DNA of 64,000 bases. Origin: Platanthera guangdongensis. Taxonomy: Eukaryota > Streptophyta > Magnoliopsida > Asparagales > Orchidaceae. How positions within the stretch are numbered: position 1 is the first letter of the stretch; each line of letters starts with the position of its first letter. The position numbers and the translations under genes were made by a program. The DNA lies in contig CM077151.1 in the NCBI GenBank assembly GCA_039583875.1, forward strand, positions 21,700,766-21,764,765, in the 5' to 3' direction. This document shows positions 1 through 10,688 of this stretch, piece after piece. The notes below the pieces were generated by a model, which searched no databases, was not told the origin of the DNA, and worked only from the letters and a program-made list of their open reading frames with translations.

Positions 1-863
1 GAATAGACATATTCACGGCTAGATCCGAAGGGAAATTGGATTTGAAGTGCGATCGGAGAGGAACCACAAAAAAGTAGGGTTCCGAAGCGCCTCCCGTGCA
101 CAGTGGCCGAAGAAGAGGACAGTTGAGGAACAAAGTGGATTAATGGTTAGGGTTCAATCAACATGCTTCCTGTCTTAGATTGCGAGCTCCGCCGCCGGGA
201 AACTGCGGAGGACGATCGGATTGGAAAGGAAGAAAAAGAGTCCATGGCGTCGGTCGGTAGAGAGAGAGAGGGGGGCGGGGGTCGGGCTGCTGCTTGCCGG
301 CGGCGATCTGGACAGAGGGAGGAAAGGCGGCGCTCGGGCTGCTGCTCCAGGCGGCCGGAGAGATAGGCGGCCGGGGTTGTGGCTGTGCTTTGCCGGCGAC
401 GGGAGAGGGGAAGAGGGCGGGTTGCTCCAGGCCGGGAGAGAGAGGGGAGGCGGTCGGGTTGCCGCTCCAGGCCGACGGGGGAGGGGAAAGGGGCGGCGCC
501 GATCCTCCTTGGCCAAACCCTAGTCGGAGAATCCCAAAAACCTGCACGCACCCTGCTCAACCCGATGCCTCTTCTTTTATTTTATTTCTTTTCCCCCTGC
601 TCCACCCGATGCCTCCTCTTGCTGGTCTCATCTGATCTCCTCTATATACAATATAATATATATTATATAATATAATAATATATATATATTATATAATATT
701 ATATATATATATATATATAAATTCTAAGCACACGCACATAAAATATCCGCACGCACGAGGACCCGCACGTCTCCGAACGGGGTCGCACCAACTCGTCGCC
801 CATAACACGCCCCTAGGCTGATATTTGGGGAGGGTCCCACTCGCCCGGCTACGGGGTTGTACA
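1..863 (-). mobile_element. Element 1, 3' LTR (partial; continues left of window)
   Basis: On the minus strand this LTR begins at 863 with TGTACAACCCCGTAGCC, directly after a polypurine tract (864-884). It repeats 5993-6883 with few substitutions. The visible differences are a longer TA microsatellite in the other copy and about 40 extra bp near 560-605 here. Being followed by a PPT makes it the 3' LTR of a minus-strand element whose body lies at higher coordinates. Positions 1-130 correspond to the sequence just upstream of the PRR-like start codon in the other LTR, so the PRR fragment should lie just outside the window. Few differences between the LTRs suggest a young insertion. Confidence 0.85.
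650..720. repeat. TA microsatellite inside element 1 3' LTR
   Basis: Nearly pure TA/ATA sequence. The matching stretch in the 5' LTR (about 6600-6735) is much longer, so most of the LTR length difference comes from this tract. Confidence 0.9.
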
Positions 864-884
864 CAATCCCCGCTCTTTTCGAGC
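864..884 (-). other. Polypurine tract of element 1
   Basis: Read on the minus strand this is an AAAAGAGCGGGGATTG-type purine tract abutting the LTR start. The same junction occurs in element 2 (15005-15025) and element 3 (62163-62180). Confidence 0.8.
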
Positions 885-1169
885 TTGGTACAAGCTCAGA
901 AAGAATCATCCAACCCAACGTATCCGGCGAGTGGGAGCCGACCCAAAAATTTTTTTTGAGAGAAACTGAAATCTGCGCTTGGAGCATCAATCTCTCCATG
1001 ACCTTTCTAAACTTTTTGAATCACTCGAAACATGTAATGCTCCCTGCTATTCAATTGCCCTCATACTATTTCGTACAATCAGTATACAATTTCTCATGAC
1101 ATTGTGAAACAACAAAGCCGTATATTTTGTATTCTCTTGTACACGTGGAGCTAATCCTTTCCCACAGGT
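885..1169 (-). other. Element 1 interior between PPT and tandem array
   Basis: Non-coding. It holds a GAAAGAATCATCCAAC-like block also found next to the PPT of element 3. The antisense genes that occupy this position in elements 2 and 3 are absent. Confidence 0.6.
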
Positions 1170-3060
1170 GTGCCTACAACCCTGCCAGCTAATGAGAGCC
1201 TGACAGCGAGTCTACCCGGGGCCGAGCAGCACTCGGGGTCCCTTACCCCCCAGGCGAGCCTACGGACCTGCCAGCTAGTAGGAGCCAGGCAGCGGGTCTA
1301 CCCGGGGCCGAGCATCACTCGGGGTCCTGCAAAAAACTCTCCAAGAACCAACCCTTTTCCCCCAGGTGTGCCTACAACCCTGCCAGCTAATGAGAGCCTG
1401 ACAGCGAGTCTACCCGGGGTCCACTACTACCGCCATCGAGTGACTTCCGGCCCTGTCAGCTAGGTGAAAGCCTGACAGCGGGATCTGCTCGAGGCCAAGG
1501 ATGACACCGAGTGACTTCCGGCCCTGCCAGCTAGGTGAGAGCCTGACAGCGGGATCTGCTCGGGGTCCACAACTACCGCCATCGAGTGACTTCCGGCCCT
1601 GCCAGCTAGGTGAGAGCCTGACAGCGGGATCTGCTCGAGGCCCACGGATGACACCGAGTGACTTCCGGCCCTGCCAGCTAGGTGAGAGCCTGACAACGGG
1701 ATCTGCTCGGGGTCCACAACTACCGCCATCGAGTGACTTCCGGCCCTGCCAGCTAGGTGAGAGCCTGACAGCGAGATCTGCTCGAGGCCCACGGATGACA
1801 CCGAGTGACTTCCGGCCCTGCCAGCTAGGTGAGAGTCTGACAGCGGGATCTGCTCGGGGTCCACAACTACCGCCATCGAGTGACTTCCGGCCCTGCCAGC
1901 TAGGTGAAAGCCTGACAGCGGGATCTGCTCGAGGCACACGGATGACACCGAGTGACTTCCGGCCCTGCCAGCTCGGTGAGAGCATGACAGCGGGATCTGC
2001 TCGGGGTCCACAACTACCGCCATCGAGTGACTTCCGGCCCTGCCAGCTAGGTGAGAGCCTGACAACGGGATCTGCTCGAGGCCCACGGATGACACCGAGT
2101 GACTTCCAGCCCTGCCAGCTAGGTGAGAGCCTGACAGCGGGATCTGCTCGGGGTCCACAACTACCGCCATCGAGTGACTTCCGGCCCTGCCAGCTAGGTG
2201 AGAGCCTGACAGCGGGATCTGCTCGAGGCCCACGGATGACACCGAGTGACTTCCGGCCCTGCCAGCTAGGTGAGAGCCTGACAGCGGGATCTGCTCGGGG
2301 TCCACAACTACCGCCATCGAGTGACTTCCGGCCCTGCCAGCTAGGTGAGAGCCTGACAACGGGATCTGCTCGAGGCCCACGGATGACACCGAGTGACTTC
2401 CGGCCCTGCCAGCTAGGTGAGAGCCTGACAGCGGGATCTGCTCAGGGTCCACAACTACCGCCATCGAGTGACTTCCGGCCCTGCCAGCTAGGTGAGAGCC
2501 TGACAGCGGGATCTGCTCGGGGTCCACAACTACCGTCATCGAGTGACTTCCGGCCCTGCCAGCTAGGTGAGAGTCTGACAGCGGGATCTGCTCGAGGCCC
2601 ACGGATGACACCGAGTGACTTCCGGCCCTGCCAGCTAGGTGAGAGCCTGACAACGGGATCCGCTCGGGGCCCACGGATGACACCGAGTGACTTCTGGCCC
2701 TGCCAGCTAGGTGAGAGCCTGACAGCGGGATCTGCTCGGGGTCCACAACTACCGCCATCGAGTGACTTCCGGCCCTGCCAGCTAGGTGAGAGCCTGACAG
2801 CGGGATCTGCTCGAGGCCCACGGATGACACCGAGTGACTTCCGGCCCTGCCAGCTAGGTGAGAGCCTGACAGCGGGATCTGCTCGGGGTCCACAACTACC
2901 GCCATCGAGTGACTTCCGGCCCTGCCAGCTAGATGAGAGCCTGACAGCGGGATCTGTTCGAGGCCCACGGATGACACAGAGTGAGTTCTGGCCCTGCCAG
3001 CTAGGTGAGAGCCTGACAGCGGGATCTGCTCGGGGTCCACAACTACCCGAGGACTTGACT
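1170..3060. repeat. Tandem array with 147-bp higher-order dimer repeat
   Basis: From about 1430 the array alternates a roughly 75-bp monomer (starting ctaccgccatcgagtgac) and a roughly 72-bp monomer (starting atgacaccgagtgac). The dimer is 147 bp: the second monomer type starts at 1501, 1648 and 1795. About eleven dimers are present, with two places where one monomer type is doubled (about 2440-2580 and 2600-2700). 1170-1430 holds diverged leading units. Because 147 is divisible by three and units lack stops, long open frames run on both strands. They have no start context or known domain and look like by-products of the repeat. Confidence 0.9.
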
Positions 3061-4121
3061 TTGTTCGAGGTGGAGACATCCCGTTTACTTAAGAGGTGTT
3101 GGAGAGCTAATTGCACCGACGCTTTTACAAACGGAGGACACATTTTATTCATAAGAGGGATGATCTGGAAGTCGTCAAATCGGGAAGCTGACATCCGAAC
3201 CTGTTCCTAATAATTCCTCCAATCAGAAGAGAGATGCAATCGGGGGGACATAGGCCGACGTGCAAGGGGGGAGCTGATCTCGGCCGTCAGTGCAGAGGCT
3301 CGGTCTTACAATAGCGCTTAGAGTCCCGAGGCATCGTCCCATCATCCGAACTGGGCTATTTAGAAGGAACAGGTCAACGGCTCGTATCCTGATGTAATGA
3401 CAAAGATCGCTTTCCGCCATGTCACTTGTGATTGCTTGGAGAGATCGGCCCTTTATCAAATCTGGGAGGTTAGCGTCTAGGCTCGCTCCTGATAATTCCT
3501 CTAGTCGGAAGAGAGGTGCGATCGGGAGGACATAGGCCGACGTGCAAGGGGGGAGCTGATCTCGACCGTCAGTGCAGAGGCTCGGTCTTACAATAGCGCT
3601 TAAAGTCCCGCGGCACCGTCCCATCGTCCGAACTAGGCTATTTAAAAGGAACGGGTTGGACGCTTGGCTTCCGGAGTCGATCGCGAGGCTAACCCTTGAA
3701 GCCCTCAGAAGCTCGAGGCGAATTGGTAATAAAGAAAAAATTTGACCGCTACTGAATTACAAGGAAGAGATAACAAAATACCGCTAGGGGGGAACCCTTT
3801 CAGGTCACCCCGGCTCCTAATACCTCTCAGCTGCTCTCTTACTTGATTATGAGGATAATAACCTTCAGATTTCTCGTTAATGTAATAAGTGGGGATACAC
3901 AGGTTTTCATAGGTAGAAGCTCTTCAAATAGGTGCAAATCTTACTCCAAATGCTATGAGATTCAAACGACAGCTATGAGAGGGGACAACTCTGAGTATGA
4001 GGACCTTACATACAAAGTATCAACGCATGACCCTGGTCGTCACCCAGTTCCACTTCTATAGCCACGACGCTCGCCAGAGTTCTTCTGTGCTGGTCACACT
4101 CCACGCTCACAACACCAAAAT
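3060..4121 (-). other. Element 1 interior: paired repeats and primer-binding region
   Basis: Two direct copies of a roughly 160-bp block (about 3204-3370 and 3485-3660) are related to the blocks at about 55510-55690 and 55935-56120 in element 3, in the same orientation relative to each element. 4100-4121 on the minus strand is the sequence just inside the 5' LTR. It resembles the corresponding region of element 3 (both contain GTGAGCGTGGA), so it is the likely primer-binding region. 3660-4100 holds no recognisable protein. Confidence 0.65.
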
Positions 4122-5159
4122 GTTGAAACCGAAAATCGATCTCCTGTGAAGTTCGACCCTTGGGGAATGGGTGACCGCGCACCTACTACCCTCAAGCGAA
4201 CGATATAGGCACAAGACTAGGAACACAAGGGACAGACCCAAGGTCTCAGCGTGTAGGACCCGCCGCATACCCGGAAGACTAACAAACTCTTCCCCTCCCA
4301 AGCCAAGGGCTGAGCTAAGGCACCTTCAGAGGGCTCTCTTGGCCGACCGGAACATCTAAGGAGGATCTCAAGATCCACTCCTTAACTAGAGGTGCCACCT
4401 CGGGTCTATGTAAAATGTTCCCCGCCCGCCTTACTATTGGCGCAAAACCGCCCAGCAGCCCTACTCTACGCAGCCCCAAATGGGCCGCTAACGGCGGAAC
4501 TCTGCTACTCTGAAAGGATGACAACAGACCATCAGGGGCTTCCCGACATCTATCCCTCGGGGCCCACACGGGGGGAGCGGTTCACGAACACGCCGCTCGC
4601 CCAAGACAGGAGTAAACTACATATTCACATGACATCATAGATATGAAAAAATATTACAGGAATATGAATTCCATACTCAGCACGCAGGCCGGCAATATAA
4701 ACAAAAAGGTCTTTGAGGGCCGGCACGAGCTCGGGCTTAAGCCCGCTATTCCCCGCTTGGTACTGCAACACCTGTACGTCAACGTCTCGACGAGCGACGA
4801 CCAACTAGACATCAGTCGGCTAACATAAGCGGGCCAAACATATTGCGCACACCCCCTTTTTTGGGGCTATGATGCGCATTCCCTGCAAGCGACTAATAAA
4901 CAACTTCCTCGGAATCTTCTCCGGGAACTCCAGAACATCACCAATCCGGCTCACACGTCCGGATGAGATTCACACAGCATGCCTAAACCCGTACTCAGGC
5001 TTCCGGGTACTAATGCAATTACCTGCGGGGACGTACACGTCAACCCGTCGGAAAGCTCCCTTCCCCCCACCCGTTGGTGGAGAGGGGCTTCCATGCAAAT
5101 ATGTAAACTGAGGGCTTCACCTGCCCAAGTAGAAACATCGTTACCCTTGTCGCGTGCTT

Positions 5160-5342
5160 GGCGGCGGGGCCGGGAGAGGAGCTCCGGGTCGATCCTACTG
5201 CGTGCGGCCGCGTCGGTGGTCGCTCTCCACTCTAGGCCGAGCCTTGCTCCAGGCTGAGCCTTGCTCTAGGCCGAGCGAAAGAGAGGGGGGCCGGGTTGCT
5301 CCAGACGGCCGGGAGAGAGGGAGAGGGGCGGGCGGCCCCTTG
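5160..5342. repeat. GC-rich short repeats flanking the PRR fragment (left)
   Basis: Degenerate repeats of GGGTTGCTCCAG, GCCGGGAGAG and CTCTAGGCCGAGCC. The same vocabulary occurs at 6240-6490 and 240-500, so the PRR fragment sits inside an otherwise continuous repeat tract. Confidence 0.7.
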
Positions 5343-5984
5343 CTGAGTGCCACTTCCATAATCACTCTCATCCCTTGCATTACAGCCAATACTGACATTG
5401 TCTTCATCATCACTATAGGTGTTGTTATCAGAGACATCATCATTGTCGGATTGGGTAATGTTTTGGCCTTGTATGCCACTTTCACTTCCACTTCTGCTTC
5501 CACTAGAATTGTGGCATCTTATCCATATATGCTCAGTCAAGACTAGATCAATATGATTCGTTAGATCTTCTAGGACTCTCCAGGCTTCCAACACATTGGC
5601 TACAGCAGTGACCCCATTGTAACAGTTTCGAAGCAAAGCACTAACTACTTGACGGGTAGAATCATCATTTTCCACCAGTAAAACCTTGATTGTTCTCAAA
5701 GGAAGAAATCTCTCCCACTGAACAACTGGAGCTAGAAACTTGTGTTGCTGCTTCTCCAGCACTGGATTATGAGCAACAGATGCTGCTTCCTGTACATGAG
5801 AATCCTTTGTATCCAGTGCTGCTTCATTAATCCTAAACTCATCTTCCTCGTACAGCCCCTCACCGTTTCCAGCTCTCCCATCCCTAATTTCCTTGTGCTC
5901 GTTTCTGGTGCCATAATTGAGTTCTGCTTCCCCGTTGCCACCGACCCCATCAAGAAGGTTCTCCATCTGGTGGGCGCTTCCCAT
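5343..5984 (-). pseudogene. PRR7/PRR37-like pseudo-response regulator fragment inside an LTR
   Basis: On the minus strand from an ATG at 5984, the reading starts MGSAHQMEN and reaches the pseudo-receiver region of plant clock PRR7/PRR37 proteins (WERFLPLRTIKVLLVENDD, then LEDLTNHIDLVLTE). At 5531/5532 it jumps directly to HIWIRCHNSSGS, the family sequence that normally follows the end of the receiver domain. About 65 residues of the domain are missing, apparently one skipped exon. It continues through the Ser/Asn/Asp-rich linker (SGSESGIQ, NNT, DEDN, ARD) and stops at GSGTQ near 5343. No introns interrupt exon-derived sequence, so an RNA source is likely. GC-rich tracts with the same GGGTTGCTCCAG motif flank it on both sides. 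No CCT domain remains, so clock function is not expected. Confidence 0.85.
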
Positions 5985-6599
5985 TAACCGATGAATAGAC
6001 AGATTCACGGCTAGATCCGAAGGGAAATTGGATTTGAACTGCGATCGGAGAGGAACCACAAAAAAGTAGGGTTCCGAAGCGCCTCCCATGCACAGTGGCC
6101 GAAGAAGAGGACAGTTGAGGAACAAAGTGGATTAATGGTTAGGGTTCAATCAACATGCTTCCTGTCTTAGATTGCGAGCTCCGCCGCCGGGAAACTGCGG
6201 AGGACGATCGTATTGGAAAGGAAGAAAAAGAGGCCATGACGTCGGTCGGTAGAGAGAGAGAGGGGGGCGGGGGTCGGGCTGCTGCTTGCCGGCGGCGATC
6301 TGGACAGAGGGAGGAAAGGCGGCGCTCGGGCTGCTGCTCCAGGCGGCCGGAGAGATAGGCGGCCGGGGTTGTGGCTGTGCTTTGCCGGCGACGGGAGAGG
6401 GGAAGAGGGTGGGTTGCTCCAGGCCGGGAGAGAGAGGGGAGGTGGTCGGGTTGCCGCTCCAGGCCGACGGGGGAGGGGAAAGGGGCGGCGCCGATCCTCC
6501 TTGGCCAAACCCTAGTCGGAGAATCCCAAAATCCTGCACGCACCCTGCTCAACCCGATGCCTCCTCTTGCTGGTCTCATCTTATCTCCTCTATATACAA

Positions 6600-6639
6600 T
6601 ATAATATATATTATATAATATAATAATATATATATTATA

Positions 6640-6735
<96 letters not shown>
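6600..6735. repeat. Expanded TA microsatellite in element 1 5' LTR
   Basis: About 130 bp of nearly uninterrupted TA. It lies at the position of the shorter tract at 650-720 in the 3' LTR. Confidence 0.95.
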
Positions 6736-6738
<3 letters not shown>

Positions 6739-6883
6739 TCTAAGCACGCGCACATAAAACCTCCGCACGCACGCACGAGGACCCGCACGTCTCCGAACGG
6801 GGTTGCCCCAACTCGTCGCCCATAACACGCCCCTAGGCTGATATTTGGGGAGGGTCCCACTCGCCCGGCTACGGGGTTGTACA

Positions 6884-7859
6884 GCGCTGTTTCCAGATTA
6901 TCCTTGAATCTTCTATGAATCTGATATAATTTACTCTTGAGAAGAAGAAAAAATAATTTTCTTTAGCAGATTCAGCAACACTCTAACAATTGACTGATTG
7001 ATGAAAGACATTCAATTGCTGATGATGATCTTCCAAACTTTCTCTGTCAAAATCAAACTATCAAAATCTGATATGAATTTCTTGTTCATCTGTAGTTGAT
7101 GATTGATATGTGAATCCAATAATAACTCATCATTCTTTTATCTCTGTTGTATCTCATCATACATATATGAATTGACATCTTCTAACGTCTCCAAGATTTT
7201 GTTATGCAAACCCCTTCTTGAAATAATTCTGATTGAAAACCTAAAAATGAATTATGTTAAGAAATTCAGTCGACGTAACGTCAAATTCTAATCGAAGCAA
7301 CATCAAATTCTGACTGTCTGTAAGAATATCATGTCGAAGTATGCGTCGATATAGTTCTTTGAATGTTGTCGACTTATCAATTTTAGTTGCTCTAACTTTT
7401 ATTCAAAGTAGCGTCGAAGTTGTGTCGACTTCTAGTCGACGCATGTTGACAAATCATGACTTTTCTCTTAAATTCAGTATGTCTTTCTTATGTCCTTTTA
7501 TATCAATAACATCCTAAAACTTCTAAGACCAAATTACCCTCACTATACATTATGGGTAATAAATCTATGATGTGAAATCACTAAAAATAATTTGTTAAGA
7601 TAAATCATAAGGATTTTTCCAAGAATCTCTCTCTGTTTAACTTAACAAAATTTACAAAACTTCAAAAGTAATTTTACAAATATACAACAATAAGAATACA
7701 AAATTTTGACTGAACATGTGTTCACCACAGATAAGAATCACAATGGACATATACAAGAGGTAACTGAATATATAGACTTCTATAAAAGTTTCTTAAAAAG
7801 GCCAACATAATTACCAAAAATATACCTTCAAAAATACTTGTTATAAGAAGGATTTTTTC
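6884..7859. other. AT-rich region downstream of the Copia element
   Basis: No gene recognised. It probably holds the 3' untranslated part and remnant 3' LTR of the minus-strand Copia element, interrupted at 6883 by element 1. It contains several scattered GTCGAC-centred motifs (about 7265-7450) that recur elsewhere in the same element. Confidence 0.4.
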
Positions 7860-9340
7860 CTTTTCTAGATAAATACTTGTACATCCTGATTTATCTTTTT
7901 AACAGAAGAATCTAAACACTCCCCTTGAGCTGTCAAAGCATCATCCACTGTTCCTCTGACTATTAAGAGTATATTGGCTAAATTCTCTTGCACTAACCCC
8001 CCTGAACTAATGCATAAGAATTCTGAACAGCTTGATCATTGTTCTGTTCTGTCTCCCTCTGAATAACTTGATTTTCAGCTGTTTGCATATCTGCTTCTCT
8101 TCTTAATAGAACCGTTTGAGCCTCTCCAAGAAGAGCTTCATCTTCTTATAATGGTTCCATATACTGGTCTTCCTCAGACATTTTTCCCTTCCGCACCTCG
8201 TGAGCCAATGAGGTTAAAAAAGATCTTGTTACTTCAGTGGAAACCAGTTTATTCTGAATATTTCTTATAAAATTTTGTACCCCAAAAATTTGATTTAACA
8301 TACTTTCAACTAAAGATTTGCAACTTAAGGCATGTTCATTTATAAGTGAAGCCAGTGAAGCAGTTGTCTGTTGTATAGCTTGAAGAATAACTTCATTAAT
8401 ATCAAATGTCTTGGATGAAAATGTTGTAGCATGACTGTGTTCAGTAGAATGCTGATCATTGTGGTGTTGTATGTCTGTATATGGTAGTTCAGTATTAATA
8501 GTTTGATCTAGAATGGACTCTTAAAGTAAATCTTGGGATGGAAACTATGTTGTATTTGCTGGAATGAATGTTTCGTGAGAAGTATCAGGCAGTGATGTTT
8601 TTGTTGGCAAGACTAACTCATCGAGCAATGGTGAGGATAGGGGAGAAGAATCCTTCTTTGTGCCCGACTTAAGTATTTGTCTGATTTTCTTTGAAAACAA
8701 AGTCATAGTAAGTCTTTTGCCAGGAGGTATATGTATTCCTTTGGATTTGCATAGTGTAGGGTAATACTGTTTTAGTATCTAACTCATAAAGGTCATATAT
8801 GCATTATCCTTATGACCTATAAGGTTCAGAATACACTTACTCCAATTAATCTTCTTTCTCAAAACCAGAACTCCCATTAGATGCAGTTGGGCTTTGGGAA
8901 CAACATCATGTGCTGATATTTTGCACATCAGCACCATTCATACTATATCAGCAAGAAACTCATATTCTTGTGAGAAGTCTTTATTTTTCAAATGAATTGG
9001 TTTATCTTTAGATAAATTCATCTTTATCCGAGCTTCCTTAATTTCTTCATCAGTTAGTTCCGCTTCTCCTTCTCCTGAAAACAAATCAAATGTTGTCTGG
9101 ATAAGTTCCGCATTTATATAGACCTCTGATTAAATTATTTGCCCGATCATTGTGTCATCTTCAACAATTGTAACCGAACTAATGAACTCAGTTAATTCCA
9201 CAGAATATAATAAACATCTTGTAGTAATCAGCTTGTTTAAATCGACATATAAATAATTGCAATACTCCTTTAAATGAATCTGCTATAGCAGTGAATGAGT
9301 CTAGATTAACACTGTAACCAGAGTTCGTCTTGATTGCCAT
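7860..9340 (-). pseudogene. Decayed ORF downstream of Copia pol (env-position ORF)
   Basis: A conceptual minus-strand reading starts at an ATG at 9340 (MAIKTNSGYSVNLDSF) and continues with interruptions to about 7860. Recognisable pieces include EGEAELTDEEIKEARIKMNL, a stretch ending GHKDNAYMTFMS, a lysine-rich segment and a long Ser/Thr-rich tail. Several stops and frameshifts break it. Its place between the Copia RNase H and the 3' end is where SIRE-type elements carry an extra, envelope-like ORF. I see no transmembrane segment and no family match I can name, so function is unassigned. It could also be a plant-transposon-specific ORF. Confidence 0.5.
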
Positions 9341-9548
9341 TTGAAAATCTGCAAGGATTACAAGAAAGAACGAAGAGAAAGAGTAGAAGGAAAACAGTGC
9401 GGAGAAGATGAAAAGTTTGGAGAAAAAATACGAAGTCTAAATAGACGATACGTCATGAAATTAGGGCATAAATATTCCTTTAGTCAACGTAACGTCGATT
9501 TTTTTTCGACGTATATGAAAATATCATAATCGGCACATGTGTTGAATG

Positions 9549-10022
9549 CTATGTTATTAAAGACGCACCTCAGGCGTGCCTAAGGCTCCAGGCTCACCAG
9601 GATCCTAGGTTTGCGCCTCTGTGCATCTTATTTGCGCTTTTAGAATATAAAAGCCGCGTCTGAGTGAGATTTTTATTGTAAATTTGTTCTTTAAAAATTA
9701 AGTAAAAAATAATGTAAGAACTCTTTAATTTTTTATCGATTTATTGTTTGTGAAAGATAATTGTACGCTGAAACTTGGATATGATGTAAGTGATAACATT
9801 GATTCTATTTTTTAAGAGATATAAACGATAGTAATGAATGATTAATTAGTAGAGTAGATGAAAAATTTGATCGAGAAGCTTAAATAATGTTTGATGCTGA
9901 TTATTTAAAATGTATGTGGTTGCATCTTGCCTTCGTCAGGCGCGCGACCGCACCTTGAGCCTTGCACCTAGGCTCCAAGACCCTTTTACGCTTTGGTGCG
10001 TCTTGCGCCTTTAATAACTAAG
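9549..10022. mobile_element. hAT-type MITE, copy 1 (8-bp TSD)
   Basis: The ends CTATGTTATTAAAG and CTTTAATAACTAAG form terminal inverted repeats, followed inward by GC-rich complementary blocks around the motif gcgcctt. The flanks 9541-9548 and 10023-10030 are both gttgaatg, an 8-bp duplication typical of hAT insertions. It is about 474 bp with an AT-rich interior and no ORF. Copy 2 lies at 43806-44260. Confidence 0.95.
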
Positions 10023-10215
10023 GTTGAATGGTATCAACGTTGCGTTGAATTGATACAAAACTCTTCATAAACACTGCCTTTACACGTTGCGTTGAATAGA
10101 ATTTGACATTCCATCGACTTTTATTCAACGTTACTTCAAATACAAGCTTAAATTTTAAATCTTTTGTAGGTTTTCCCAGCAATATTTGTAATTAAAATTG
10201 AGAGATTAATAATGA

Positions 10216-10688
10216 CTAAGTTTTATTAAGCATATCGAAAGCATTGATAAAGTAGTTGTACATAGTTCCATCAAGAAGATTTGTGAAAATATCTGTCCTC
10301 AGTTTTTTAGAAGTCACATATTTCAGAGAAATTTTCCCATTTTCAACATTGTCTCTGAGAAAGTGGTGCATAATCTCTATATATTTTGTCTTGATATGCA
10401 AGACAAGATTTGATGCGATTGAAATAACACTTGAACTATCACAGAGTATTGTGGAATTAATGAAATTCAAGTTATAATTAAGTAACTGATTTTACACCCA
10501 CAGAATTTGTGAACAACAACTTCCATCTGCAATATATTCAGGTTTTGCTGTTGAAGTGGAGACTGATCTGTTTTTTACTGAACCAAAAAATCAGTCTAGC
10601 ACCTAGGAATTGACAAGTTCCAGAAGTACTTTTTCTATCCAATGTACATCATGCATAATCAACATCAGAATATTCATATAATTCAAAT
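10216..10688 (-). pseudogene. Copia RNase H domain (C-terminal pol)
   Basis: The minus-strand frame 10470-10216 reads CDSSSVISIASN, KTKYIEIMHHFLRDNVENG and TSKKLRTDIFTNLLDG, the typical C-terminal half of Ty1/Copia RNase H. The join to the reverse transcriptase upstream is frameshifted. Confidence 0.85.

Larger units (their letters stand above)
4122..6883 (-). mobile_element. Element 1, 5' LTR (2,762 bp) of a minus-strand Tat-like LTR element
   Basis: On the minus strand the LTR runs from TGTACAACCCC at 6883 to CGGTTTCAACA at 4122, the usual TG...CA ends. The flank 6884-6888 (gcgct) is the likely target-site duplication; its partner is outside the window. The terminal 250 bp near 4122 resembles the LTR end of element 2 (14299-14510), sharing blocks such as gctgagctaaggcacctt versus gctgagctaggtgccttt, so the two are related families. 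The unusual length comes from a GC-rich repeat tract, a TA microsatellite and a captured PRR fragment. The low-coordinate boundary rests on termini and PBS context, since the other LTR leaves the window. Confidence 0.75.

Noticed and set aside
147..560. Open frames in the GC-rich start of element 1 LTRs
   Set aside because: Compositionally biased Arg/Pro/Gly-rich readings in several frames on both strands, present in both LTRs. They follow from purine/GC repeats.
1430..3060. CRISPR-like regular repeats
   Set aside because: Repeats are 72-75 bp direct tandem copies without unique spacers, in a plant nuclear retroelement.
1501..3210. 569-codon open frame on plus and 539-codon frame on minus through the element 1 array
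   Set aside because: Both follow from a stop-free 147-bp repeat whose length is divisible by three. No start context, domain or neighbouring homologous sequence supports a protein.
5232..6125. Functional response regulator gene
   Set aside because: The receiver domain lacks its second half, no CCT domain exists, and the fragment lies within an LTR.
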